From: Caldilineaceae bacterium
GTDB taxonomy: Bacteria > Chloroflexota > Anaerolineae > Caldilineales > Caldilineaceae
NCBI GenBank assembly: GCA_020634755.1
Contig: JACKBC010000001.1
Span: 124,001-188,000 of the forward strand
DNA: 64,000 nt
Direction: 5' to 3'
Below are positions 1 through 8,300 of this stretch, in pieces; the stretch's first letter is position 1, and every line of letters starts with the position of its first letter. The translations under genes and the position numbers were made by a program. The notes beneath the pieces were generated by a model. The model was not told where the DNA came from. It made no database searches and saw only the letters and a program-made list of their open reading frames with translations.

Positions 1-78
1 TTTGGTATAAATTGCCACAGTCTCCTCTTGGTCGCCATAGCTCCAAAGTTCAATAATCAGAAGTGATTGGTTTGTCAT
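1..78 (-). CDS. Start of an unidentified protein, cut by the window edge
   Basis: An open frame starts with ATG at 78 on the minus strand and runs off the left edge after 26 codons without a stop (begins MTNQSLLIIELWSYGD). A good ribosome binding site (AAAGGAG) lies about 13 bases upstream of the start, inside the last codons of the YdeI-like gene. The start is 3 bases past that gene's stop, so the two are probably one operon. The fragment is too short to assign a family. Confidence 0.5.
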   Translation of the reverse strand, partial: MTNQSLLIIELWSYGDQEETVAIYTK

Positions 79-80
79 GA

Positions 81-353
81 TTATTCCGCTGCTCCTTTTG
101 CCTCTTTGGCTGAAGCATCATGCTTCATCTTCATATAAACGCCGCCCGTTTCAAGTTCATCCAGCATTTGATGGAGTCGCTTCTCCTTTGTCTTCTTTTG
201 CTTGGCCTTCATGATCCAGCCAATATAATCATTCTGTTGATATGCTGGTCGCCGTTTGTAAGCGTCCATGAGCCCCCGCGCGACCAAAGCTTCTGCTACA
301 AAATCTGGCATCTCGTGCTGTGGTCGTTTTAGTTTCGAATAATCTGTATCCAT
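81..353 (-). CDS. YdeI/OmpD-associated family protein (small)
   Basis: A 90-residue protein. Its C-terminal half carries the signature of the YdeI/OmpD-associated family: RPAYQQNDYIGWI, then a Lys-rich helix and RLHQMLDELETGGVYMKMK. Members have been linked to bacteriocin or antimicrobial-peptide resistance, but their biochemistry is not established. The frame could extend upstream to 434. I chose the ATG at 353 because AGGAG lies 10 bases before it and the family-like sequence starts there. A second open frame follows within 3 bases, so this is probably the first gene of a minus-strand operon leaving the window. The protein is short for the family, with the domain alone and no catalytic fusion partner. 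Confidence 0.7.
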   Translation of the reverse strand: MDTDYSKLKRPQHEMPDFVAEALVARGLMDAYKRRPAYQQNDYIGWIMKAKQKKTKEKRLHQMLDELETGGVYMKMKHDASAKEAKGAAE

Positions 354-772
354 TGCGACGTTTTCTCCTAAAGCGGTAGAGATAGAAAATGGTGATTTTA
401 AGTTGTATCTTGAAAGATGAAGTGATATTATCACGCCATGCGGACAGAATTGATCCTGATTTTTCCTATTTTATCGAAACAAGGCATGAATTCTGTGATT
501 TGTCTCCGCAAATGCACTCTGCCAGCCAATCATAAATCATATCGTAATGGTTTCTGGTATATGGCAGGCTATTGCCATATGCTAGACTCATAGAGATGAG
601 CAATATTTGATAACCAATTATTGTACGCTTTACAAGGGCCATCTAATAAGTCATTGGTTACCGGATGACTCTGTACACATCATAACCGACATCCCACAGA
701 TCCGAATTTTAAAGACAGAAAAAGCATTGGCCGCCCAAACGGGTAGCCTTATTGCAAAATAAAAATTGGCTA

Positions 773-801
773 TTGACAAATCATAAAAACATTGTTACAA
801 T
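773..801 (+). promoter_or_regulatory. Sigma-70-type promoter of the tetR gene
   Basis: TTGACA (773-778), a 17-base spacer and TACAAT (796-801). This is a near-perfect vegetative promoter. The start site would fall inside the palindrome at 803-817, as expected for an autorepressed TetR gene. Confidence 0.85.
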
Positions 802-802
802 A

Positions 803-817
803 CTGAACATTGTTCAG
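803..817. promoter_or_regulatory. Putative TetR operator 1
   Basis: Perfect palindrome CTGAAC-ATT-GTTCAG directly after the -10 box. A near-identical site lies at 1476-1490 in front of the next gene. Position and symmetry fit a TetR dimer site. It is not a LexA box, because the half-sites are separated by three bases and not four. Confidence 0.75.
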
Positions 818-827
818 AAAATTAACC

Positions 828-1460
828 ATGATAAATTTAAGCCCAAGAGAAAAGCGCCAACAGCGCACGCATCAAGCCATACTAGACGCCGCCCGCAAGA
901 TCATCAGCACCAAAGGGATCTCGGGGCTTTCCATGCGCGGTTTGGCTAGAGTTATAGAGTATAGTCCGGCAGCCCTCTATGAATATTTTGGCAGCAAAGA
1001 AGAAATTATTCAGGCCGTAGTAGAACAGGGTTTTGAGCGCTTTACCGGCTATCTAGATCGCGTGGACAAGACTTTGCCCGCCGCTGAGTATTTAACAGAG
1101 TTGGGCATGGCCTATATCAACTTTGCCGTGCAGAACCCCGACTTTTTTCTACTTATGTTTACTACGGCGCCATTGGCAGATGTACACGGCGAACTATCAG
1201 ATGAGGCCGACGAAACAGACCAACTCAAAGCAGATGCCTCGTTTTCAATTTTACTGCGCGGCGTAGAGCGCTCCATAGCCGAAGGCATCACTAAAACAGG
1301 CGCCAATTATGGCGCCTTTGAAATAGCCTATACGCTCTGGGTGCACGTACACGGTATGGCCATGCTGCAAGTGACCAATTTACGCCATATTTCGCATGAC
1401 TTTGATCAGATCAACCGCTTAAGTTTGCATATTTTATTCGAAGGCCTGGCGGCACAGTAA
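828..1460 (+). CDS. TetR/AcrR family transcriptional regulator
   Basis: A 210-residue protein. The N-terminal TetR helix-turn-helix is clear at about residues 8-55 (REKRQQRTHQAILDAARKII, then GISGLSMRGLARVIEYSPAALYEYFGSKEEI). The helical remainder is the ligand-binding and dimerisation domain, and its middle resembles the TetR_C_33 type (AVQNPDFFLLMF). The start is the ATG at 828; an in-frame TTG at 810 would place the start inside the operator. No clear Shine-Dalgarno sequence precedes the ATG. The gene has its own promoter and operator, and a second operator-like palindrome lies between it and the ABA4-like gene. It probably represses itself and the membrane-protein genes downstream. The inducing ligand is unknown. 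Confidence 0.9.
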   Translation: MINLSPREKRQQRTHQAILDAARKIISTKGISGLSMRGLARVIEYSPAALYEYFGSKEEIIQAVVEQGFERFTGYLDRVDKTLPAAEYLTELGMAYINFAVQNPDFFLLMFTTAPLADVHGELSDEADETDQLKADASFSILLRGVERSIAEGITKTGANYGAFEIAYTLWVHVHGMAMLQVTNLRHISHDFDQINRLSLHILFEGLAAQ

Positions 1461-1475
1461 TTTTTTTACGTAGAT

Positions 1476-1490
1476 CTGAACGTTGTTCGG
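1476..1490. promoter_or_regulatory. Putative TetR operator 2
   Basis: CTGAAC-GTT-GTTCGG matches operator 1 at 13 of 15 positions and lies 36 bases upstream of the ABA4-like start codon. It suggests that the downstream gene is under the same regulator. Confidence 0.65.
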
Positions 1491-1525
1491 TAATTACACG
1501 TCGTTAGAACAAGGACACAACACCG

Positions 1526-1999
1526 ATGAATACCATCTTTCAGCTCAGCAGCTTGCTTGTAATGCCCTTTTGGGTTGCCATGATTCTGCTGCCCCATTGG
1601 CGCTGGACACAACGTATTATTCAGTCATTTTGGATCGTGGTCCCAGCCGCAGCGCTTTACGCCCTCCTAGTCATTCCCATAGCGCCTGCAGCCTTCATGG
1701 ATTTGATGAATCCAACGCTACAGGGGATTTCCGCCTTGCTTGGGGCGCCGCAAGGAGCCACCATCGGCTGGGTTCATTTCTTGACCTTTGATCTCTTTGT
1801 GGGACGTTGGGTCTATCTGGACAGTCGCCAACGCAACATGAGCGCTTGGATAGCTTCACCAATCCTTTTTCTGATTCTAATGTTTGGCCCTTTGGGGTTT
1901 ATCACTTACTGGGCAAGCACTTTTTGGAAAAAAGAGCCAACCACCGCAGCAAATTTGCCACACAATGCCACAACTTATGCAGCGTCAGCAGAGCGCTAA
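1526..1999 (+). CDS. ABA4-like (DUF4281) membrane protein
   Basis: A 157-residue protein with about four membrane segments. It carries the hallmark of the ABA4-like family: GWVHFLTFDLFVGRWVYLDS around residues 82-101, followed by a FGPLGFITYW segment. Plant ABA4 is needed for neoxanthin synthesis, and bacterial members are often found with carotenoid or terpenoid genes, but their reaction is unproven. No carotenoid gene is visible here. The start ATG follows an AAGGA-type site about 10 bases upstream. It lies between the TetR operator and another membrane protein that starts 136 bases further on, so the three genes form a likely regulated unit. The C-terminal tail is polar and variable. Confidence 0.8.
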   Translation: MNTIFQLSSLLVMPFWVAMILLPHWRWTQRIIQSFWIVVPAAALYALLVIPIAPAAFMDLMNPTLQGISALLGAPQGATIGWVHFLTFDLFVGRWVYLDSRQRNMSAWIASPILFLILMFGPLGFITYWASTFWKKEPTTAANLPHNATTYAASAER

Positions 2000-2135
2000 A
2001 AAGTGACGTAGCTCTGGTATGGCAACCTTTGCCCCAGACGTGCGTAAATCCTAATATCAAATTTTGTACTGAATCACAACCGCAGTACAGCAGTTACGCA
2101 ACCGACAAAATTTATTTCTTTGGAGAAAACTGATT

Positions 2136-3137
2136 ATGGAACATCAAAATGCATTCTTCAATCTTTCTGGGTTTCTACGCAAAGCAATGACCTTCAACCG
2201 TCTATTGACTACAACTGTCGTGGTGAACCTGTTGCTGATACCGATCGTGCTAATTGCCATGTTTGTTGATCCCAAAACAATCACTGGCGTTAATGGCTGG
2301 ATCAAGCCGCTGAAGTTTGCTGTTTCAATTGTGGCTTATGGCGTAACCTTCGGCTGGCTCTTGACCTATATAGAGGGCCGGCAACGCTGGGTGCAGTTGG
2401 CGGCCAATATTACCGGCCTGGCGCTATTGGTAGAAATCTCGCTGATCATTATGCAGGTGTTACGCGGGGTTCCCAGCCATTTTAACGTGAGCACGGCTTT
2501 TGACGGCGTCGTCTTTTCCATCATGGGCGCCTTTATCATGATGCTGGCGCTCATGAATTTGCTAACAGCCATATTTCTGCTCTTTCAACGCCAGTCAGAT
2601 CGGATCTTTGCCTGGGGATTACGATTGGGTCTGCTCATCTCGCTGGCCGGCATGTTTACCGGCTTTTTGATGACCGCCGGACCTACCCCCGCCCAGGCCG
2701 CAGCGCTCGCTGCCGGTGAAAGCGTCAACGCCATTGGCGCCCACAGCGTGGGCGTGGCCGACGGCGGGCCGGGGTTGCCATTGCTGGGCTGGAGCACCAC
2801 TGGTGGAGACTTGCGCGTGGCCCACTTCTTTGGTCTCCATGGGCTACAAGTACTGCTGCTGTTGGGGTGGCTGCTCACGCGCCGCCGGACGCAAAAACTA
2901 TGGACCGAAGGACAGCGCTACGCCCTCCTTTGGACCGCCGGCATAAGCTATTTGGGGCTGGTGGGTTTGCTCACCTGGCAGGCGCTACGTGGACAGCCCC
3001 TGCTGATGCTGGATGCCACCACCGCCTGGGCCTATGCAGGGCTGATTGGATACACGCTGCTATCGGTCTTTGCCATTTTGGCTAGCCACATGGGTGGCCC
3101 AGCGCGCGGCAAATTGAGCACAGCATCGGGACATTAA
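2136..3137 (+). CDS. Unidentified polytopic membrane protein
   Basis: A 333-residue protein with about eight hydrophobic segments. I do not recognise a named family. Visible features are an early NGWIKPLKFAVS motif after the first membrane segment, an Ala/Gly-rich stretch near residues 185-215, and a GDLRVAHFFGLHGLQV motif with two conserved-looking His residues before the seventh segment. The ATG is preceded by TTTGGAGAA at good spacing. It follows the ABA4-like gene and may be in its TetR-controlled unit. The paired His residues could bind metal or haem, but this is a guess. Confidence 0.75.
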   Translation: MEHQNAFFNLSGFLRKAMTFNRLLTTTVVVNLLLIPIVLIAMFVDPKTITGVNGWIKPLKFAVSIVAYGVTFGWLLTYIEGRQRWVQLAANITGLALLVEISLIIMQVLRGVPSHFNVSTAFDGVVFSIMGAFIMMLALMNLLTAIFLLFQRQSDRIFAWGLRLGLLISLAGMFTGFLMTAGPTPAQAAALAAGESVNAIGAHSVGVADGGPGLPLLGWSTTGGDLRVAHFFGLHGLQVLLLLGWLLTRRRTQKLWTEGQRYALLWTAGISYLGLVGLLTWQALRGQPLLMLDATTAWAYAGLIGYTLLSVFAILASHMGGPARGKLSTASGH

Positions 3138-3238
3138 GTCATAAGTCATGGTTCAAAAATAACTTGTGGTAGCCAACTTATTTCTGAACGCTCAATAAGG
3201 CGCAGAATATCCTGTCTGCCATCTGATTTATATTTGTA

Positions 3239-3322
3239 ACTCACGTTACACAGCGACAGCCAGCCTGCTAGAGAGAAACAGGAACGGCGGCGAGCCGACT
3301 TTCCGCTAGGCTTGCGTAACAT
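3239..3322. repeat. Family B repeat, diverged copy
   Basis: Begins ACTCACGTTACACAGCG and ends GGCTTGCGTAA, matching the ends of family B (ACTTACGCAGCG ... GCTTGCGTAAAT) with several changes. The interior is poorly conserved. Confidence 0.4.
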
Positions 3323-3370
3323 AAGTTTGTAAATATTGGCCACCACAGTTCACATTGCCTCGTTCTATTT

Positions 3371-3417
3371 GAGCTGCCAGGGGATGGAGGCAGAAGTCAC
3401 CTCCATCCCCTCAGCTC
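3371..3417. other. Large hairpin
   Basis: GAGCTG (3371-3376) and GGGGATGGAGG (3380-3390) pair with CCTCCATCCCC (3400-3410) and CAGCTC (3412-3417) around a 9-base loop. There is no T-tract, so it is not a classic terminator. Confidence 0.6.
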
Positions 3418-3635
3418 TGTCTCCTTCTCCCACATCAACAACATTAGAAGCTGTTTGCAAATTCAGTGTATACCCCATGTGCGGGATATTCCCATGCTGG
3501 AGGCGGCATTGAAGCGCCCTTTGAGTGGCGTGTTCGCTGTCTTGGACTGTTGCCACGGCTGGGTGATACGTGCAGAATTCCGCTTACAAACGATTGGCAA
3601 ACGTTTCATAAACGGCTCTGCTGATATGCTATATT

Positions 3636-3718
3636 CTGTACACCGCAACGGCGTTGGCGATCCAGGCGTTGTCTTGATTGATGAATCCGCCCCTATTGCT
3701 TGCCATTGCGATCTACTG
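3636..3718 (+). repeat. Family A repeat, copy A1
   Basis: Full-length copy from TACACCGCAACGG to GCGATCTACTG, with the core TTGATGAATCCG. It lies directly next to a family C copy, an arrangement also seen at 63354-63508. Confidence 0.85.
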
Positions 3719-3738
3719 CTATTCAGTGGATTGCAGCG

Positions 3739-3822
3739 ACTATAGTGCGCTTGAGTGGAGAAGCGGAGTTTTCAATGGGCTCCACAGGTGTAAAAACGCT
3801 GGTTCTCACTCAGAGCTGAGTA
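3739..3822 (-). repeat. Family C repeat, copy C1
   Basis: Its reverse complement reads ACTCAGCTCTGAGTGAGAAC at one end and CATTGAAAACTCCG in the middle, matching the copy at 34512-34597 along its length. Confidence 0.75.
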
Positions 3823-3980
3823 GAAAAGGAAGGTCGGAACCGCAAAACGAGGCCGACGTCCAAATCGCCAACAGCTCTGCGGTACACCGATATTTGACAC
3901 AAAACAACCCGATCAGTTATGAGTATAGATGTAACTCCGTACGATTCCCCCGGTTGTAACTGACAGCGCAACCCAACACA

Positions 3981-4058
3981 ATTTACGCAGCGCGGATGAG
4001 CGGATTTGGGAGGAAGCCCCCTCTTCCAGAGCGGATTTTACACCTGGCTTGCGTAAAT
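3981..4058 (-). repeat. Family B repeat
   Basis: Bounded by ATTTACGCAGCGC and GGCTTGCGTAAAT, which are inverted repeats of one another (ATTTACGC/GCGTAAAT). It ends 25 bases before the next start codon. Confidence 0.75.
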
Positions 4059-4083
4059 CTTACCCAATAAGGAGCAAGATAGT

Positions 4084-4869
4084 ATGCACAATGGTATACG
4101 CAGGTTACTCATCATCGTAGGTCTGTTGACTTTGGCTTTGACCTTTATATTTTTTAGAAAAATGCCCATGGCGGTCAATTTCTGGTCGTGGGATATTAAG
4201 AAACTTTCTTTTGTCTTTATGGCATCCATGCAGGCCGCCATTGCCATGCTCTGGATTGGCTACTCTGGTGAATTGGCGGCGTTGGCAGCGGGAGGACTCA
4301 ATCTGACCGTTATGATGATCGGCCTGGCGATTAGCATCTTTGCTTGGATAGGGGCAGATATGCAATATGGGACTACTCTCGGCACATTTTGTTTGCTGTT
4401 TGCACTTTTTAATCTGTTGTTATTTGTATGGGCGCAACGTATTCCCGTTCGAGATCAGCGTCCCATTCCCTCACTTGTACACTATTCATTTATGGTTTTC
4501 ATTGCAGCGCTATTGGGTGTGGGCGTAGCGTTGCTGCTGGGCTGGCCTAATGTTTTCTCCTGGGACTTGCCACCTGCCACATCGGTCATTTTTGGTTGGA
4601 TGTTTATTGGCGACGCCTTCTATTTTGGCTACGCGCTCTATCGGGGGCGCTGGGGTCTGGCCGTGGCGCCACTCCTTAGCTTCCTGGCTTACGATTTGGT
4701 GCTCATCCAACCATTTATTAACCGCTTATTTACAGAAGATTTACCTATGCTGCGCCAGTTCAGTTTAACAGCGTATATTTGTGTGCTGATCTATAGCGCC
4801 TCATTGGCCATTTACTATCTCTTCATTCGGGCCGAAACGCGGCTACGCGTTAACAAAGTGCCGGGGTGA
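4084..4869 (+). CDS. Unidentified polytopic membrane protein
   Basis: A 261-residue protein with about seven membrane segments and no domain I recognise. Visible elements are a short basic N-terminus, an FFRKMPMAVNFWSWDIKKLSF stretch after the first segment, a polar loop near residue 120 (RIPVRDQRP), and a conserved-looking FGWMFIGDAFYFGYALYRGRWG motif near residue 175. The start ATG follows AAGGAGCAAGATAGT, a good ribosome binding site. The gene stands alone between two repeat-filled gaps. The stop codon lies within a strong hairpin (4858-4890). Confidence 0.7.
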   Translation: MHNGIRRLLIIVGLLTLALTFIFFRKMPMAVNFWSWDIKKLSFVFMASMQAAIAMLWIGYSGELAALAAGGLNLTVMMIGLAISIFAWIGADMQYGTTLGTFCLLFALFNLLLFVWAQRIPVRDQRPIPSLVHYSFMVFIAALLGVGVALLLGWPNVFSWDLPPATSVIFGWMFIGDAFYFGYALYRGRWGLAVAPLLSFLAYDLVLIQPFINRLFTEDLPMLRQFSLTAYICVLIYSASLAIYYLFIRAETRLRVNKVPG

Positions 4870-4890
4870 GGCGGCTTCTCACTCCGGCAC
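4858..4890 (+). other. Hairpin over the stop codon
   Basis: GTGCCGGGGTGAG pairs with CTCACTCCGGCAC (one mismatch) around a 7-base loop. It has no U-tract, so it may protect the 3' end of the mRNA or act as a weak terminator. Confidence 0.55.
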
Positions 4891-4956
4891 CAATCTATCT
4901 TGTCAACTTCAGTTTAGTCTATAGACACTCCGCTTAACGCCACCAAATACAGTTAT

Positions 4957-5038
4957 CAGTAGATCGCAATTGCCAGAGCGCGCCGGATTCAATAAACCGG
5001 ACCGATGCTTATTTCGCCAACACCGTTGCGGTGTACTG
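4957..5038 (-). repeat. Family A repeat, copy A2
   Basis: Runs from CAGTAGATCGCAATTGCC to CACCGTTGCGGTGTACTG, full length, in the opposite orientation to A1. Confidence 0.88.
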
Positions 5039-5096
5039 GTTATTGTTTTCCTCCCCAACGCAGTGTAAAATAGTGTCCGCTTCATCGAGCCATCTT

Positions 5097-5178
5097 CAGC
5101 AGATCGCAATTGCACGGGGCAGAGCCGGATTCAACAAACCAGACACGCCTATTGCGTCAACACCGTTGCGGTGTGCTG
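5097..5178 (-). repeat. Family A repeat, copy A3
   Basis: Runs from CAGCAGATCGCAATTGC to CACCGTTGCGGTGTGCTG, with GGATTCAACAAACCAGAC in the core. Only 58 bases separate it from A2. Confidence 0.88.
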
Positions 5179-5183
5179 ATATT

Positions 5184-5265
5184 CAGTACGCGGCCATGGT
5201 ATTGACAATTCAGGCGCCGGCCCTGATGGGAAATTCAGCTTATTTTCTGCCATTGCGCTGTACTG
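5184..5265 (+). repeat. Family A repeat, copy A4 (diverged)
   Basis: Begins CAGTACGCGGCCATGGTATTG and ends CATTGCGCTGTACTG. It aligns end to end with the other copies at the same length but with many substitutions, so it is an older copy. Confidence 0.6.
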
Positions 5266-5397
5266 AGATTGACCAATCCTTCACAATACGGCGCTTTCCA
5301 GAAATCGGCCATCTGATGACCCCAGTGCGTTGCCGCTCCGCGCAATACCCCAGACAGGGTGCAGGGGGAACATCATATAGACATCTTTCTTCCTGGA

Positions 5398-8300
5398 ATG
5401 GCCAAAGGCGGACGAACTATTTTGGCTGCAACACTGCGCATTCAGCTATTAGGAGAATTTCGTATTCAGCATGACGAGCAGCCGCTCGCCGAGTTCAATT
5501 CGCCTCGATTACAATCTTTGTTGGCCTACCTCATTCTACACCGCAGCGTGACTCATAGCAGGCAGCATCTAGCCTTTCTCTTTTGGCCCGATTCAAGCGA
5601 TTCGCAGGCGCGCACCAATCTGCGCAACGCCCTGCACCAATTGCGCAACAGCCTCCCCAACATTGAGCTTTATTTACAAATTGAGTCCCAAACCATTGCC
5701 TGGCGCGCTGATGCCCCGTATCAGGCGGACGTGGCCCACTTTGAAGATCTGATCAAACAGGTCGACACCACCCAACCGCCCGCGCTTCAGCGCCCATTAT
5801 TGGAACAAGCCCTGGCGCTATATAAAGGGGACCTGCTGCCCGATTTCTACGAAGAATGGATTCTGCAGGAACGTGAAGATTGGCGGCAAAAATATGTGGG
5901 CGGGCTGGAAATGCTGGTGAATGTATTGGAACAGCAGCGCGACTATCGCACCGCCATCGATATGTGCCAGCGTCTGCTCAAGTTTGACCCGCTGCTCGAA
6001 TCCTCATACACGCAGCTCATGCGGCTGCACGCCCTCAACGGTGACCGAGCCGCGGCCCTGCGCGTTTACCACAGCTGCATGACAACCCTTGTGCGCGAAC
6101 TGGGTATAGAACCAGGGCCCACCACCCAAAGCGTCTACGAGCAGCTGCTCAAGCTGGAAGCCGCGCCGCCTAGTCCTTCCGCTGCTCCGACCGCATCAGT
6201 CACTTCTCTTTTGCCCTTTGAAACATCGCTGGTTGGACGCGACGCAGTCTGGCAGCAGATGCAAACCATTTGGCAACAGACCGCCGGCGGCCATCCCACA
6301 CTCCTGACCATCAGCGCCGAAGCCGGGCTGGGCAAAACCCGGCTGGCCACCGAGTTAACCGAATGGGCCAGCCGCCAGGGCATGCATACGGCCACGGCCC
6401 ACTGCTACGCCGCCGGCGGTCGCCTGGCCTTTGCCCCCATTGTGGCGTGGCTACGCGCGCCCGCATTGACACAGGCGCGCCCATCTATTGAGCCCCACGG
6501 TTTTGCCGAAGCCGCCCGCCTGCTGCCCGAGTTGCTGCAAGAGCACCCCAATTTACCACCGCCATTGCCGGTGACGCCGCAGACCGAAGCTTGGCATCGG
6601 CAGCAGCTTTTTGAAGCGCTGGCCCGCCTGGCCCTGCCGGCGCCACACCCATTGCTGCTTGTATTGGACGACGCGCATTGGTGTGACGCCGATACGCTGG
6701 AATGGGTCCAATATCTTTTTCACACCAATCCCCAAGCGCCGCTGCTTTTGCTGGCCACGGTGCGTCCGGAAGAAACACAGGCGGACCACCCCATGAGCGA
6801 GCTTCAGCGTCAGTTGGCCCGCATGGGCAAGCTCAAGCAGATTGAATTGGCGCCGCTGACGTCCACCGAAACCGCGCAACTGGTGGGTCAGCTGGCCGGC
6901 CACATGGCCGAAAACGGGCGAGATGCACACTTTGACCGCCAGATTTTTGCCGAAACTGAAGGCAACCCGCTCTTTATCTTGGAAACCGTACGTTCAACGC
7001 TGGATGCAGGACAGACCCAGGTCAAGAGCAACCATCATTCCGACTCTCTTTCCGCTACGCTACCGCCCAAGATCCGCGCCATTATGGAGACGCGCTTGAT
7101 GCGGCTATCGCCCGCCGCCCGCGATCTCGTGGCCATTGCCGCGCTCATTGGGCGGGCGTTTACGCTGGACGTATTGACCCATGTCGCCGAAATGGATGAA
7201 GATGATTTGCTGCTGGCCCTGGATGAATTGTGGCAACAACGTATTGTGCGTGAAGCGACCGCTGGCGAAACCGGCGGCGGTGCGTACGATTTTTCACACG
7301 ACAAATTGCGCGAGGTCGCCCGCGCTACCTTGAGCCCCATGATGCGCCGCATGTTGCACCGCCGTTTGGCCGGCGCGCTGGAAGAGCTTTTTGCCGCTAA
7401 TTTGGATGAAGCAGCAGCCCAAATTGCGCTGCACTACGAACAAGCCGGTCAGTCCACCGCGGCCATCGGCTTTTATCAGCGTGCGGCTCGCTTTGACCAT
7501 CGCCGTTCCGCCCAGCACGAAGCGATTTTCCATTTGCGGCGCACTTTGGCGCTGCTGGCAAAACTGCCCGCCTCCGCAGCCCGCGATGCCCAGGAACTGA
7601 AGATACAGCTGGCGCTGGGCGCGCTGTTGCTTTCGACCCGCGGCTATGCCGATCCCGTGGTGGAAACGGCCTTTAGCCGGGCCTGGACGCTTTGCCGCCA
7701 CAGTGACGATCCGGCCACCAAGTTCCAAACATTGTGGGGATTAGAGCGCTATTATCTAGTCAAACCAGAGCTAGAGAAGGGCCAGGCTATTACCCAAGAG
7801 CTGCTTTTGCTTGCGCACCAGGCCGAGGATGCGGGATTGATTTTAGAAGCCACATATGCCCTGGGCACGTATCTGTTTCACTATGGTTCATTGGGAGAAG
7901 CGCAACGCTATTTGGAGCAGACCCTGGCCCTTTTTGACCGCGCCCAACACGGCGACCATGCGCTGCACTATGCCCAAGATCCACAGGTGGTGGCGCTCAC
8001 CTACTTGGCACTGGCGCTTTGGTGCCAAGGCCAGCTGGACCAGGCCCGCGCTCGCAGCCAGGAGGCGATTGCCATTGCGCGCCAGATTGAGCATCCCTAT
8101 AGTTTGGTGGTGGCGCTGACGTATGCAGGCGTGCTGCACCAATTTGCCGATGAGCCCGCCGCCTGCGCCGAGAAGGCAGCCCAGGCGCATGCGCTGGCTC
8201 AAGCGCACGGCTTTAGTCTGTGGATATCTATGTCGGGTTTTTTGCAAGGGTGGGCGTTGGCCCAACAGGGCGACCCCCAGCGCGGCTTGGGCCTCATGAT

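Larger units (their letters stand above)
354..827. other. Intergenic region between divergent genes
   Basis: No convincing gene. It holds the leader of the YdeI-like gene at the left and the tetR promoter at the right. A perfect 8-bp inverted repeat (ATATGGCA/TGCCATAT, 6-base loop) lies at 559-580. I see no dispersed repeat copy here, unlike most other gaps of this size in the window. Confidence 0.5.
3138..4083. other. Repeat-rich intergenic region
   Basis: I see no gene that can be supported in these 946 bases. It holds a diverged family B repeat (3239-3322), a large hairpin (3371-3417), a family A copy (3636-3718), a family C copy (3739-3822) and a family B copy (3981-4058). Short reading frames across it have no recognisable domain, and they cross the repeats. 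Confidence 0.7.
4870..5397. other. Cluster of family A repeats upstream of the BTAD regulator
   Basis: No supported gene. Three family A copies (4957-5038, 5097-5178, 5184-5265) fill most of it in the orientations -, -, +. The last 130 bases are the leader of the BTAD gene. Confidence 0.7.

Noticed and set aside
803..817. LexA box at the tetR promoter
   Set aside because: The half-sites GAAC and GTTC are separated by three bases, not four, and a matching copy lies in front of the next gene, so a TetR operator fits better.
5031..5474. 147-codon frame upstream of the BTAD regulator
   Set aside because: It reads through family A repeats A3 and A4 and into the BTAD start; no domain.
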